From positions 437,880,639 to 437,944,638 of the forward strand of contig JAQMRL010000001.1 in the NCBI GenBank assembly GCA_035578175.1: 64,000 nucleotides of DNA, read 5' to 3'. Below are positions 52,730-63,993 of this stretch, piece after piece. A program made the position numbers and the translations under genes. The stretch comes from Catonia carolina (taxonomy: Eukaryota; Arthropoda; Insecta; Hemiptera; Achilidae). Below the pieces are notes generated by a model. The model did not search any database, was not told the DNA's origin, and saw nothing but the letters and a program-made list of their open reading frames with translations. Every line of letters begins with the position of its first letter. Position 1 is the stretch's first letter.

Positions 52730-53725
52730 TTTATTAGACATTAATAGGTTACCAGAAGTCATACCTAATGGCAGAGCTTTGTTGTTTGCTGATGATACTT
52801 CAGTAATCAGTAACAGTTCACTGGTAGATGCTCTTGAAGTAAATACACATGTTAACATAGAGTCCGTAGTGCAGTTCTTGAATCAAATGTTATTAACAGT
52901 TAATGGGAAAAAGTGTCAGTACTTGCAGTTCAAAAATAAACATAACGTTAAAGAAAGTAGAGAAGTGGATGTATTTATTCATAATAATAGTTTAAAGCAT
53001 GTAGAAACAGTGAAGTTCCTGGGCGTATCTCTAGATAGATCTTTGTCTTGGGACTTCTATACCAATCAAGTTTGTAGTAAAATATCATCTGGGGTATTTG
53101 CACTAAAACAAGTTGCCAGATTAAATGATAAAAAATTACTAATGGCAGCTTATCATGGCCTCATTCTGTCTCATATCCGTTATGGTATTTTAGTATGGGG
53201 TAATTCTAGCATGGGTAATATGAATAGGGTTTTTAAAATTCAAAAGAAAGCTATTAGGTGTATGGTGGGAGCTAACCAGCTAACCTCATGCAGGCCACTA
53301 TTTAAGGAGCTTAAATTGCTTACAGTTCCCTGTCTCTACATTTTTGAGGTGATTATGTATGTTAGGCAAAATAATTTTATGCAGAATTTCAATGTTCACA
53401 ATCATAACACGAGAAACAGAAATGATTATTATGTGGCTAATCACTCCACAAAATTGTTTGAACAAAAACCTACTTATGCAGGGAGAAAATTCTTAAATAA
53501 ATTACCCCAATCTTTAAAGTGTTGTGAGGATTTGAATTCCTTTAAAAAAAATTTAAAAAATTACTTGTGATCGGTGGAACTTTTTATAGCATACAAGAAT
53601 TTCTTTCTTGATAGTAGTGATACATAGTGTGTTTCTTATACGTATTTCAGGTGTTATATCTGACGACATGTCCTATACTCCTCCTGGAGTCTCCAGGGCG
53701 CAAAAAAAAAAAAAAAAAAAAAAAT
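52730..53725 (+). pseudogene. Jockey/CR1-type LINE, 5'-truncated RT domain to 3' end
   Basis: Open for 263 codons (52779-53570): LLFADDTSVISNSSLVDALE holds the catalytic FADD of the RT palm, then TVNGKKCQYLQF, KFLGVSLDRSLSWDFYTNQ and IRYGILVWGNSSMGNMNRV. The 3' UTR ends with TGGAGTCTCCAGG and about 23 A. The frame is intact from motif C onward, so this is a recent truncated insertion. The upstream RT and endonuclease are missing. Confidence 0.85.
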
Positions 53726-53729
53726 TATT

Positions 53730-54413
53730 TTTGTCATTTTAAAAGAAATTAGCCCAAAAAATAATTTTGAATCTATAAACATGCTAAATCAGTATTCAAT
53801 ACACAACAATGCTAATATGTAGTTTAAACCATTTAAGAATCTTTAATTTTGCAAGCTAAAGATAAAGTTAAGGAATCTTACATAAAAGATCAAGATTTTC
53901 TGCTAATAATAATAATAATTGAATACTAATATATACATTATATTTAAAAAGTAAATTTTGGAAAAAAAATAACATAAGTACAGGTCGTCCATGTACATCC
54001 ATAAGAATAATTAGTTTAAATTAATAAAGTTCATAAATTTTAATTGATTGAGTAAGAATAAATAGATAATTTTCATTTTAAAATCAGCCAAAAGTTTTAA
54101 AAGAAAAAAATATAAAAAAGAAATTTAATTGTTGTTCAACATGTTTGTTAGAAGAAATATGTAGGTCCAATTCGTATCAAAACTTGCAGAGAGCTGTTTT
54201 CTTGTAAGGTTTAGCAGAGATCTTGAATTTTTAAATATTTAAAGAAAAACTTTTATAAAAATTCGATATACCAGGAATGAAGTAGATAATTAACAAATTT
54301 TACTTAATACCAGTTTCCTCTGTTTTTCCTCCTTGATTCACGTAACGTTTCTAGGTGGTAAAAATGAAATCTTCAATCATAAGTTTGCAGAAACTTGTGT
54401 GTATAGACAAAGG
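53730..54413. other. Unassigned AT-rich intergenic sequence
   Basis: No feature could be supported. Confidence 0.4.
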
Positions 54414-55370
54414 AAAAATCTGGTGTGAAACACTCACACAACTTTCTCTTGCCAGTGAAAATAATTAACAATAAACCTAACATTAGTAATAAAACATAAG
54501 AAATAAACAAAAAACTAACCTCAAAAAACATAACCTAATTTTAATCATGAGTGAAAGACGCAAAATGAAAATCAACCTCATTTTGGCTTAGAAATACGGA
54601 AAATCACTCTTTCTCTCTTAAACTAGGCTCTGTAGAGAAAAATGCTCTAAATAAAAGTTGTAGATCGTTTAATTTTCTATCAAATTAATTATATACACTT
54701 TTGTCGTAAAATGCATACTAAGGCCGAAATGTTTAAAAAAATCAATTTTTCTCACGTTTTCGTGAGAAAAAAACAGAAAATTGCAAATTACCGCTAAACT
54801 AAGCGTTATAGAAAAAATTGTTTGAAATAAAAGTTGTAGAATTTTAAATTCTCTACAACTTTTATTATATAACGTTTTGCGCTAAAATGCATATTAAAGC
54901 CGCAATCTTAAAAAGAAAATGTTTTTACGTAAAAACAGCCTCACGCAGAATTTCAGCAAACATGGCGCCTACCCTATCTTGTAGAGCATAAAAAATGTAG
55001 TAAACCAGGCGATTTTAAAAAAAATCGTAGGACCAGTTTTTGAGAAAATCGCAAAAAAGTGAAAAATTATACGAATAAACTACTACTTCCGGTTGACCAA
55101 TTTTGATGAAAATGTTCGTGTCGGGTCCGGTAGTGGTATGTAACTTAAGTTTTAAGTTTCAAGTTCGTACGATGTTCCGTTCTTGAGATATTCTGTTCAC
55201 ACACAGACACACACACACACACACACACACACAGACCAATCGCTAAAAACATGTTTTTTGGGTTCAGGGGATCTGAAAACGTAGATCCGGTGAAAACTCG
55301 ATTTCGAAAAATCGACATGAAAACAATACTTTCCTTCCTATATATTCATATAGGCAAGAGAAAGTAAAAA
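54414..55370 (-). mobile_element. Family A element, copy 12
   Basis: A full-length reverse copy with the CA/GT tract near 55199-55233. Confidence 0.77.
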
Positions 55371-55385
55371 TTAAGCTGCATGTCC

Positions 55386-55693
55386 TAATTTAATGTGCAT
55401 TAAGCTGCATGTCCTAAGTTGTCTGCAAATACAATGGTGTCATCTGCATACCTGATGTTGTTCAACCAGTGCCCATTTAGTAGGATGCCCTTCTCAATCT
55501 CGTGCAAAGCTTCGCCAAATATTCTCTCAGAGTACAAATTAAAGATTAGAGGAGATAAAATACAACCTTGCCTCACTCCACGCATGATTTTCACATATTC
55601 AGTCCGGTCACCTTCCATCCTCAGATTTGCGCTTTGGTTCCAGTAGAGGTTTCCAATTATTCTCAGAATAATCTGAGAATAATTGGAACTCAA
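55386..55693 (-). pseudogene. LINE reverse transcriptase palm fragment
   Basis: The minus strand reads RGVRQGCILSPLIFNLYSER and NNIRYADDTIVFADN, that is RT motifs B and C with the YADD catalytic pair. Possibly the upstream part of the GSETW-type LINE. Cut at both ends. Confidence 0.8.
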
Positions 55694-55933
55694 GGTTACA
55701 TATGAATTAAAGTTAAATTTTACATTAGGTACAAAGCTCAGCTAATTATAGCTAATGTAATTAAACAAAATATAAAGTTTACATTACAGATTCGTTTTAA
55801 CGAATTAAAATATAATTCAATTTAATTTTTAACAAAATAAAAAAATTATTACAAAGATTCCAATAAGGAAAAGGAATAAAAAAAAATATGTAGGCTAAAG
55901 AGCCACACCCTAAATTTTAAAGTATTAATAACG

Positions 55934-56400
55934 GGTGATTCAAAAAGAGCGCCGGTTTTTAAACGGCTGGTAAATTTTTGTTTATCGGTTGGCAACATTG
56001 TTTGACCTCATTTCTATTTCGGAGAACATTCCGATTGACGATTCAGTTGTAGTTTCTCTTGTTCGCAGTGTAGTACTCTCGCAGTCTGTGTCTAACCATG
56101 GAGAAGTTTACTATTGCACGAGTGTTAATCGTCAAAACATTTTACCAGAGTGGAGAGAGTTATGTGGCTACTGTCAGGCGACTTCGCGGTACTCTAGGAC
56201 GTAATGAAGCACCGAATGAATCAACAGTTCGCAGGCTCATGAAAAAGTTTTTTGAGACGGGTTCAACAGTCGACCTTAAAAGTTCTGGACGTCGTCGTTC
56301 TGGCCGAACTGAGCAGAACGTTGCGTTGGTTCGTGACAGTTTGGCTGTTAGCCCAGCAAAATCAATACGTCGCCGTTCTCAACAATTGGGTTTACGAGTT
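55934..56400 (+). mobile_element. 5' half of the 48479-49432 transposon family
   Basis: GGGTGATTCAAAAAGAGCGC, then the UTR and MEKFTIARVLIVKTFYQSGE at 56098, near-identical to the other copy. A three-base deletion removes one Gln. Homology stops at TTGGGTTTACGA. Confidence 0.85.
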
Positions 56401-56426
56401 AGTAAACCAAAATACAATGTAACATA

Positions 56427-57386
56427 CGAGGGTAGGCTGATAAGTAATGCACACATGCTTGTAGAAGACGAACAAAAAGAAATAGCAAGATGGGGTAAAT
56501 AACAAATTAAAGTACAAATCTTAACCTACCAAATTATCTATTTATTTTTCAATATAGTCACCGTTAAGCATTACACATTTCTCCCAACGTTTAACAAGTT
56601 TTTTCATTCCGTCACTGAAAAATTCTTCCGACTTTCCTCGAACCCAGGACGCAATAGCTGCCTTCACCTCATTGTCCGAGCTGTAATGATTACCCTTAAG
56701 GTCTCTCTTCAGTAGAGGAAAAAAATAAAAATCGCAAGGCGCAAGGTCGGGAGAATACGGAGGGTGTAAAATTGGTTGAAACTTCAGGTTTCTCAGAGCC
56801 TCTCCAGTTGCACGCGAAGTGTGTGGACGAGCATTGTCGTGTTGCAAAATTATTGGCGCCAGGTTGCCTCTAACACGACAAACTCGACGTCGGAGGTGTT
56901 TCAGAGTCTGTATATACTGAGCAGAATTTACCGTTGCCCCTCGTTCCAGATAATCAGTCACATAAACTCGGCGAGCATCCCAAAACACAGTCAAAAGAAT
57001 TTTTTTTGCGGACGGTTGTGTTTTGAACTTTTTCACAACAGGAGAATGTGGATGACGATATTCAGCGCTCTGCCTTTTTTCTTCGGGATCGTAATGATGA
57101 ACCCATGACTCGTCCCCCGTCACAATATTCAAAAGAAAGTCGTCTCCTTCGTCACGGTAGCGCTTCAAAAGTTGTTCAATTCGCGTTGTTTAATTCTCGT
57201 TGACATAGCACCAGAACACGACGCCATACTTCCACTACTCAAAACAAACTGAATGAAAGCAACGCCTTCAAACTGCGCAGACTTGTAGAGGAGAAATAGT
57301 ACTTCCACATGCCACCAGGCGCGCTACTGAAGTTTATTTAGTTGTCTTCTACAAGCATGTGTGCATTACTTATCAGCCTACCCTCG
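56427..57386 (-). mobile_element. mariner-like element with intact catalytic core but deleted N-terminus (960 bp)
   Basis: Ends CGAGGGTAGGCTGATAAGTA with TA duplicated. The minus-strand ORF 57168-56542 (208 codons) holds IVTGDESWVHHYD, QHDNARPHTSRATG and PYSPDLAPCDFYFF, so all three Asp (DD34D pattern) are present. It ends LNGDYIEK. An upstream start (MASCSGAMSTRIKQRELNNF) meets a stop at once, so the helix-turn-helix is lost and the protein could not bind its ends. Confidence 0.9.
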
Positions 57387-57420
57387 TATTTTACAGATGT
57401 TACACACCGTAATTGGTGAA

Positions 57421-57512
57421 CAGTATACAGGTGTGTAGATATGAAAAGACATGCGCAAGATAGAACAGCTTGGAGAACTGCATCAAACCAGCCCAGAGAC
57501 TGATGAAAAAAA
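57421..57512 (+). pseudogene. LINE 3'-terminal fragment (GSETW type)
   Basis: VDMKRHAQDRTAWRTASNQP then a stop and an A-rich tail, matching the end of 36805-37315. Confidence 0.7.
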
Positions 57513-57541
57513 AAGATTTTTATTAAATGATCGAAGGTTTA

Positions 57542-57717
57542 TTTTATTTTTTTTTTTGGTTTTACGTCTGACTTTCGCAATTTCTGCTAATGCAGACGGT
57601 GGAGAATGATGGTACATGAAAATGAGTAATGAAAAAATGCCAGACCTGACCGGGAATCGAACTCGGAACCCCGGCGTAGAAGCCAGTTGGGCTAACCACT
57701 ACGCCAACGGGCCAGCC
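57542..57717 (-). repeat. tRNA-headed SINE (family C, second subfamily)
   Basis: The head in reverse reads GGCGTAGTGGTTAGCCCAAC and the B-box GAGTTCGATTCCCGG; T-rich tail at the low end. Target duplication GATCGAAGGTTTA at 57529-57541 and 57718-57730. Only about 130 bp from the unknown host exon. Confidence 0.87.
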
Positions 57718-57857
57718 GATCGAAGGTTTAGTAAAGACTACAATATTATAATGGATTCAAAATTTTTATTCTGTTCACGAAATTACAAATTACTGTATGT
57801 ACAAATAAGAAAAAAAACCAAAATAAAATTAACTGTAAAAAAAATAAGTATAAAGAA

Positions 57858-58111
57858 TCAATGTCGCCTTCTGGCTTTTTCTTCTTTCTTTTTTTGTTTC
57901 TTTATTTCTTTATTTATTTTATTAACTTGCCTTTTTAGTTTTCTTTCTTGCATTTTTATCTTGAGATTGCTATACCAGATTGGAAAACGATCTCCTCCTT
58001 TTTTGCCTTTGTTACTACCACCAGCTACCTCTTTTGGTTGAACATCCTTAACGTCAACATCAGGAAATTCTGCACCTTCACCTTCTTCAGTATTATGAGC
58101 AGCTTCATTTG
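57858..58111 (-). CDS. Terminal exon of an unrecognised host gene (83 codons plus stop)
   Basis: On the minus strand a good pyrimidine-rich acceptor (TTATTCTAG) precedes 58111 and the reading frame stays open to TGA at 57858-57860. The previous exon must supply one nucleotide. The peptide starts acidic (NEAAHNTEEGEGAEFPDVD), continues through a Gly/Lys stretch (GGSNKGKKGGDRFPIWYSN) and ends in a strongly basic, Lys-rich, probably helical tail finishing KARRRH. It is unlike every repeat family in the window, and the composition change and acceptor argue for a host exon. The basic tail could be a nuclear or RNA-binding segment. I do not recognise the family. Upstream exons are not visible before 64000, because 58163-63770 is wholly transposon sequence. 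Confidence 0.5.
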
Positions 58112-58164
58112 CTAGAATAATAAATAAGAAAATAAACTTTTAGTTTAATGTAAAATTTAATTTA

Positions 58165-59276
58165 CAGGGTGATTCAAAACTATACAGCAATCTCTTGGGA
58201 TCTCATTCTATAGCTAAAAATAAGAAAAATGTTCATATAAACATATGCCTGAAAGCGCTTAGTTAACGAGTTACGTCTAGCGAAAAATTTCACCTAGAAC
58301 TCTGTACCCTCGGTGAAGTAAGGCCGTATAAAAATGTTAAAGGTAGTTACAAAGATACAAATACGATTGTTAAGTTTTTTAATCTGAAAAATTGAATAAA
58401 ATTGGTTCCAGAGCTGTAAATGCAATAGTTTCAGAGATATCTTACATAAAACACAAGAATTGGTGCAAAGAAATAACACATTTTTGTGTTTCGTAAGATT
58501 ACTTCCATAAATGGTAAATAAAGGTGTATTTTTTCTTAAATAAATTTGTAGAAAATTTAATTCTGAGAAGATTCATGTGGATTACTCAGGAAAAAATGAA
58601 TAATAGATATTGAAATTTCGCTTTATTTAAAATCAAAACAGACGCACATAAAACGCACATTTTTAACTGCATAAAATATTAACAAATATGTAGGTTGGGA
58701 GTAACAGCTGATCATTATCAGCTGTAGGTTGGGAGTAACTGCTGATAATGATCAGCTGTTACTCCCAACCTAATATGTTATGCAGTTAAGAATGTGTGTC
58801 TGTTTTGATTTTAAATAAAGCGAAATTTCAATATCGATTATTCATTTCTTTCTGAGTAATCCACATGGATCTTTTCAGAATTAAATTTTCTACAATTTTA
58901 TTTAAGAAAAAATACACCTTTATTTACCATTTATGGAAGTAATCTTACGAAACACAAAAATGTGTTATTTCTTTGCACCAATTCTTGTGTTTTATGTAAG
59001 ATATCTCTGAAACTATTGCATTTACAGCTCTGGAACCAATTTTATTCAATTTTTCAGATTAAAAAACTTAACAATCGTATTTGTATCTTTGTAACTACCT
59101 TTAACATTTTTATACGGCCTTACTTCACCGAGGGTACAGAGTTCTAGGTGAAATTTTTCGCTAGCCATAACTCACTAATTAAGCGTTTTCAGGCATATGT
59201 TTATATGAACTTTTTTCTTATTTTTAGCTGTAGAATGAGATCCTAAGAGATTGCGGTATAGCTTTGAATCACCCTG
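58165..59276. mobile_element. Palindromic long-TIR element, copy 2 (1112 bp)
   Basis: CAGGGTGATTCAAAACTATA to its inverse, arms of about 530 bp, TA on each side. The centre repeats TAGGTTGGGAGTAAC and TGATAATGATCAGCTG. The arms contain the same 61-codon ORF in both orientations, which is a consequence of the palindrome. Confidence 0.87.
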
Positions 59277-59280
59277 TATA

Positions 59281-60752
59281 CAGTAGTGTGCAAATTAATC
59301 CGAACATAAGGAATTTTTTTGTCTTTTTACATTCTCTTGCCTATATGTACAACAAAATAGAATGTATACATACTTGGTTTGTTCAAAAAATAACGGGAAT
59401 TTTCGTTTTTTGAAAAAAATGTTTATTTATTCATCTACATTAATATTGTCGCCTTCAAAGTAGTCCCCTTCGCATGCAATACACTTGTGCCAACGCTTTT
59501 TCCAATCCTCGAAACACTTCTGAAACTCGATCTTTGTGATAGCTTTTAGCTCTTTCACAGATTCGCTTTTAATGTCATCTATGCTTGTAAAACGACGGCC
59601 TTTTAATGTTCTCTTTATTTTTGAAAATAGAAAAAAGTCACATGGAGCCATGTCTGGCGAATATGGAGGCTGGGGCATCGTTACAGTTTTGTTTTTGGCC
59701 AAAAATTCACGAACAAGCAATGAAGTGTGAGCAGGTGCATTATCGTGGTGTAAAAGCCATGAATTGTTTTGCCACAATCCGGGCGTTTTTTTCGGATTGC
59801 TTCACGCAAACGGCGTTGAACTTGTAGGTAGTACTCCTTATTGATTGTTTGACCTTGTGGCAAGAATTCATGATGCACTATGCCATTAAAATCTAAGAAC
59901 ACAGTGAGCATAACCTTCACATTCGACCGCACTTGTCGAACCTTTTTCGGTCTTGGCGATCCAGAATGCCTCCACTGGGACGATTGAGCCTTAGTTTCGA
60001 CATCGTATCCGTAAACCCATGTTTCGTCACCTGTTATAACACGTTTGAGTAGATCCGCATCGTTGTCGACTTCATTTAGTGACTCCTGAGCAACTTCCAT
60101 TCGCCGCTGATATTGTTCGAAATTCAAAAATTTTGGAACAAATTTTGCTGCCACACGTTTCATACCCAAAACATCCGGAAAAAATTTCATGGCATGAGCC
60201 AATCGATATGCCAACATCATCACTGACTTCTCTGATTGTGATTCGGCGATCGTTCATAACCATTTCTTTCACTTTTTTCACGTTTTCATCGGTTGTTGAT
60301 GTGCTTGGACGTCCGGGTCGTTCGTCATCTTCAACGTTTTTGTGGCCATCTTGGAAACGCTTATACCACTCGTCAATCCTTGTTTTACTCATAGCAGACT
60401 CACCATATGCCTTTATTAACATTTCACACACTTTATTTAATTTTTCACGCAAAATTTAGTACAAATTCTTTCATCCATTTTTTTAACAAACAAAAATAGC
60501 CATGCTCGAAACACATGTCTAACCTTAGCGGCTTCCACTTAAGAACTAAGCAATGAATATTGTTGAAAATTTTATCGTACGTCAGGGGCATGTGTACCAA
60601 CATAATAAAAAAAAAATTTTACAATCGGACTATCCAAACCCGCGAAATTTAAAAATTTCCGTTACTTTTTGAACACACCTTGTATTTTTTTCAAAAATAA
60701 AGTAACTTTTCATTACATAACATCTGTGTTCGGATTAATTTGCACGCTACTG
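59281..60752. mobile_element. Short Tc1-like MITE (about 160 bp) split by a 1.3-kb mariner
   Basis: CAGTAGTGTGCAAATTAATC at 59281 is the inverse of the right end (GATTAATTTGCACGCTACTG). TA is on both sides. Removing the nested mariner leaves about 160 bp of non-coding sequence. Confidence 0.82.
59373..60682 (-). mobile_element. mariner-like element, near full length (1310 bp)
   Basis: Inverted ends (CTTGGTTTGTTCAAAAAATA on the left) with TA duplicated. The minus strand encodes, with an early stop and two frameshifts (near 60180 and 59750): GESAMSKTRIDEWYKRFQDG, ERPGRPSTSTTDENVKKV, RVITGDETWVYGYD, LLHHDNAPAHTS and PYSPDMAPCDFFLF. All three catalytic Asp are present. This is the most complete transposase in the window, but not functional as it stands. 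Confidence 0.92.
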
Positions 60753-60758
60753 TATATA

Positions 60759-62322
60759 CCGGGTGTCCATTAAGTCTGGAAACAGCTGAATTACAGAAAA
60801 GTGAGCGTGACTAGGTGACCAGAATGACTGTAGTTGCTTGTTGCACCAAAAAAACTATTCTGGGTGATATTTGAAAATTTTGTCCGCCATATTGGATTTA
60901 ACTTTCTTAATTTAAATAGGATGATGATCGTATGATACATCATTTCGATCTAAAATTTCAAAATAAACTCAATGGCGAAAACCGGAAATCGATATCTCTT
61001 TTCGTTTTTGAGATATTACCATTCAACTATCCAGATCGGGGCAGAACGGTCATTCCTCCCTCCTCCGTCTTTGAGCCTACATAGACAATTCAGGTAGCAA
61101 GTGAACGACTACACATAAGATTATTGAAAATAGTAAGTTATTTAATATTTCCACTTGTTCATAAATAGGAAATTATTGTCATTAAGAAATGCGGAAAAAC
61201 TATTTAACGGCTGATTTATTGCATTATAAAACTACAGTATTTAATTTGCTACCAGTTAATACTTAAGTTATTGTTATTTTTGTAAAAATGTTAGTGTTTA
61301 TAAGGAACTAATTGTGAAAATGAGTTAGATAATTGAAAATAAAATTTTCAAAATTTACAAAATAAAATTTTGTAAGGTTTCATACAGTTTTCAGACAAGA
61401 TTTTGTGAACGGAGGATTTGTTTACCTGAAGATCCCTACTGATACCTACCCAGAGAGATGGATTGGTAGGAGAGGCGCAATTGAATGGCCTCCGAGGTCA
61501 CCTGGTTTAAGTCCATTAGACTACTTCTTTTGGGGTTACTTAAAAAACAAAGTTTACAGAATGAAACCTAACAGTCTGCATGAACTCAAACAAAGAATTC
61601 TTAATGAATCTGCTGGAATCCCAAGGGAATTCATTTGTAATGTTGTAACTAGTTTTTACGCTCGTACATCATATTGTCAATAAGTAGGAGGAGGCCACTT
61701 TGGAACAACTACTCTGAGTCAAGAAACATTTGGTAATTTTATTTTCAATGATGTAACTCATTTTCACAATTAGTTCCTTATAAACACTAACATTTTTACA
61801 AAAATAACAATAACTTAAGTATTAACTGGTAGCAAATTAAATACTGTAGTTTTATAATGCAGTAAATCAGCCGTTAAATTGTTTTTCCATATTTCTTAAT
61901 GACAATAATTTCCTATTTATGAACGAGTGGAAATATTAAAAAACTTATTATTTTCAATAATCTTATGTGTACTCGTTCACTTGCTACCTGAATTGTCTAT
62001 GTAGGCTCAAAGACGGAGGAGGGAGAAATGACCGTTCTGCCCCGATCTGGATAGTTGAATGGTAATATCTCAAAAACGAAAAAAGATATCGATTTCTGGT
62101 TTTCGGCGTTGAATTTATTTTGAAATTTTAGATCGAAATCATGTATCATATGACCATCATCCTATTTAAATTAAGAAAGTTAAATCCAATATGGCGGACA
62201 AAATTTTCAAATATCACCCAGAATAGTTTTTTTGGTGCAACAAGCAACTAAAGTCATTCTGGTCACCTAGTCACGCTCACTTTTCTGTAATTCAGCCGTT
62301 TCCAGACTTAATGGACACCCGG
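60759..62322 (+). mobile_element. Tc1/mariner-superfamily derivative with about 590-bp terminal inverted repeats
   Basis: CCGGGTGTCCATTAAGTCTG and its inverse, TA on both sides. Arms 60759-61350 and 61733-62322 are near-identical. The centre holds a 92-codon transposase C-terminus (61405-61683): AIEWPPRSPGLSPLDYFFWG (third Asp in PLD) and NKVYRMKPNSLHELKQRI. Foldback-like structure. Confidence 0.88.
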
Positions 62323-62461
62323 TATACATTAACTTATACGTGACATGTTACAAGGATGGTAACAGTGAACAATAGTGTCTTGCAAGGGAGTTTTTGACAG
62401 GATGCCCTTTGTCACTCATTTTGTTCAAATAATATACTGACCGTAAATAATATACTAATCA

Positions 62462-62703
62462 TAGTTATCTTCTCTGAAAGTAATGAATTTCATTGTACAC
62501 CCAGATCCTGTGGTGAATGAAGTGAAGTTGTCATTTACAGAGTGGAAAATATGTGCTTTTCAGAGGGCCCGGCATGCTGATAAGCGTACTTTTCCACTCA
62601 GTGAGGAAGGCAATAGTAAACCACCTCACTCCTCGTTTTACTTAGTAAAACCTCGAGAGGTTCAAACCACCCTTTCGGCTGTTGACCTAAACAACAACAA
62701 CAG
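62462..62703 (+). repeat. Family B, head-truncated
   Basis: From AGTTATCTTCTCTGAAAGTA to CTGTTGACCTAAACAACAAC. About 140 bp of the head is missing. Confidence 0.82.
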
Positions 62704-62856
62704 TACGTGGTGGCCTACCACATTATGTTTAGTGACATTTGTATTTCTTGATGTGGTAATACTGTCCCTTAACACTTTTGGCGCATAAATATTCACATAT
62801 TTTACAGGTTAAGTGATATTAAGGAAAAAGGATAAATTACATACAATAATTTACAA

Positions 62857-63770
62857 CTAGGTGAACCTGTGCGGGAAAACCCGCACAAAATTGTAAATTT
62901 GTTTTTATAGAACTTCTCTGTAAACAACATTTGTGTGGCATTATTTGAACTTTTAGTCTATCAAATGATCTGACACATGAAATAGCAACTTACAATTGTC
63001 CATGTGAAAATACCGGCTGTGGCAGATAAAGGCCAACTTTGTTGAATGTTTGGCCTTGGGATTTATTTAATGTAATCGCAAATGCTAAACGGATGGGGAA
63101 CTGTCTTCTCTTAAATGTAAATATATTATCGAGAAGAAAATGATATCAGTGTCGTTGCCTGAAGAAAATATGTTTTGATGATGTAGTTGCTTCTTACATT
63201 ATTACTCTACTTAGTTCAAGTAATAACTGGAAAACAACTCTGATCAACCAATACTAAACGAAACAGATTAAAAGAATAAAAATGTTGGCAAATAATTTCT
63301 TGATGAATGGCAATAACTTCCAAAAAGAATCAAACACAATATATAATAGCTCTGAAAAGAGCTGTTAAAAACAAAACCAAAATATAGCAGATCGAACTGC
63401 ATACAAATTTACAACAACTACGTTGGAATTCCAAAGCAATCTGACCGTACACTGCCAATGCGATGGTAGGCCTATAATTTAGTTCGTTGAACTTGCCCCC
63501 TCTCCAAACTGAAGTAGCTGTGCGAGATGTGGGAGGGATAGATAGAGAAAGAGAGAGGCCTATACTTCAGTTCGTTGAACTTGCCCCCTCTCCAATCTAT
63601 TTTAGACCTCCTATTTGATGGCCATAAATCGAAATACTTGATTTTGGATAGTTTTCTGCAAATCTACTCGAACAGATGATTCATTTGAGCCCACTTTGGG
63701 GAAAAATCGGTGAAGGTTCAGGTGGTTAAAATCGTGTTGAAAAAAAACCTGCTCGCTATTAATATATAGA
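62857..63770 (-). mobile_element. Compact Helitron (914 bp) with helicase remnant
   Basis: On the minus strand it starts TCTATATATTAATAGCGAGC (63770) after A and ends with hairpin GTGCGGG-TTTT-CCCGCAC, then AGGTTCACCTAG before T (62857). That is the Helitron pattern: 5' TC, 3' CTAG, subterminal hairpin, A/T insertion site and no duplication. Confidence 0.88.
62900..63110 (-). pseudogene. Helitron PIF1-type helicase C-terminal fragment
   Basis: The minus strand reads [20 protein letters not shown], then [19 protein letters not shown], a TAA, and VAISCVRSFDRL. This matches the last helicase motifs (FAMTINKSQGQT, VALSRVRS) of RepHel proteins. One in-frame stop and a Cys in place of Arg in the final motif mark it as dead. 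Confidence 0.85.
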
Positions 63771-63814
63771 TAGCATATAACCTAATTTGCAAAACCACAT
63801 ACTTTAGAAAGAAA

Positions 63815-63993
63815 CCCAAGTCAATAAAGACCTGGAAACACCCCGACTGGAAAAAGGGTGAATGGCAGTTGGATCACGTTTGCATGGGCAGGTTTCACCA
63901 CAAAGAGATACAGAATGTAAAGACCATAAGAGGGACTGACACAGGCTCCGACCACTACATAGTCAAGATTAAATTTAAAATGACATTCCCCTA
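63815..63993 (+). pseudogene. LINE endonuclease C-terminal fragment
   Basis: KHPDWKKGEWQLDHVCMGRF, then KTIRGTDTGSDHYIVKIKF. The final GSDHYIV is the SDH motif of apurinic-type (EEP) endonucleases of LINEs. Truncated on the 5' side, stop near 63993. Confidence 0.75.

Noticed and set aside
56776..57108. A 110-codon plus-strand ORF
   Set aside because: It is the antisense shadow of the mariner transposase at 56542-57168.
58294..59147. Identical 61-codon ORFs on opposite strands
   Set aside because: They are the same sequence in the two arms of a palindromic element.
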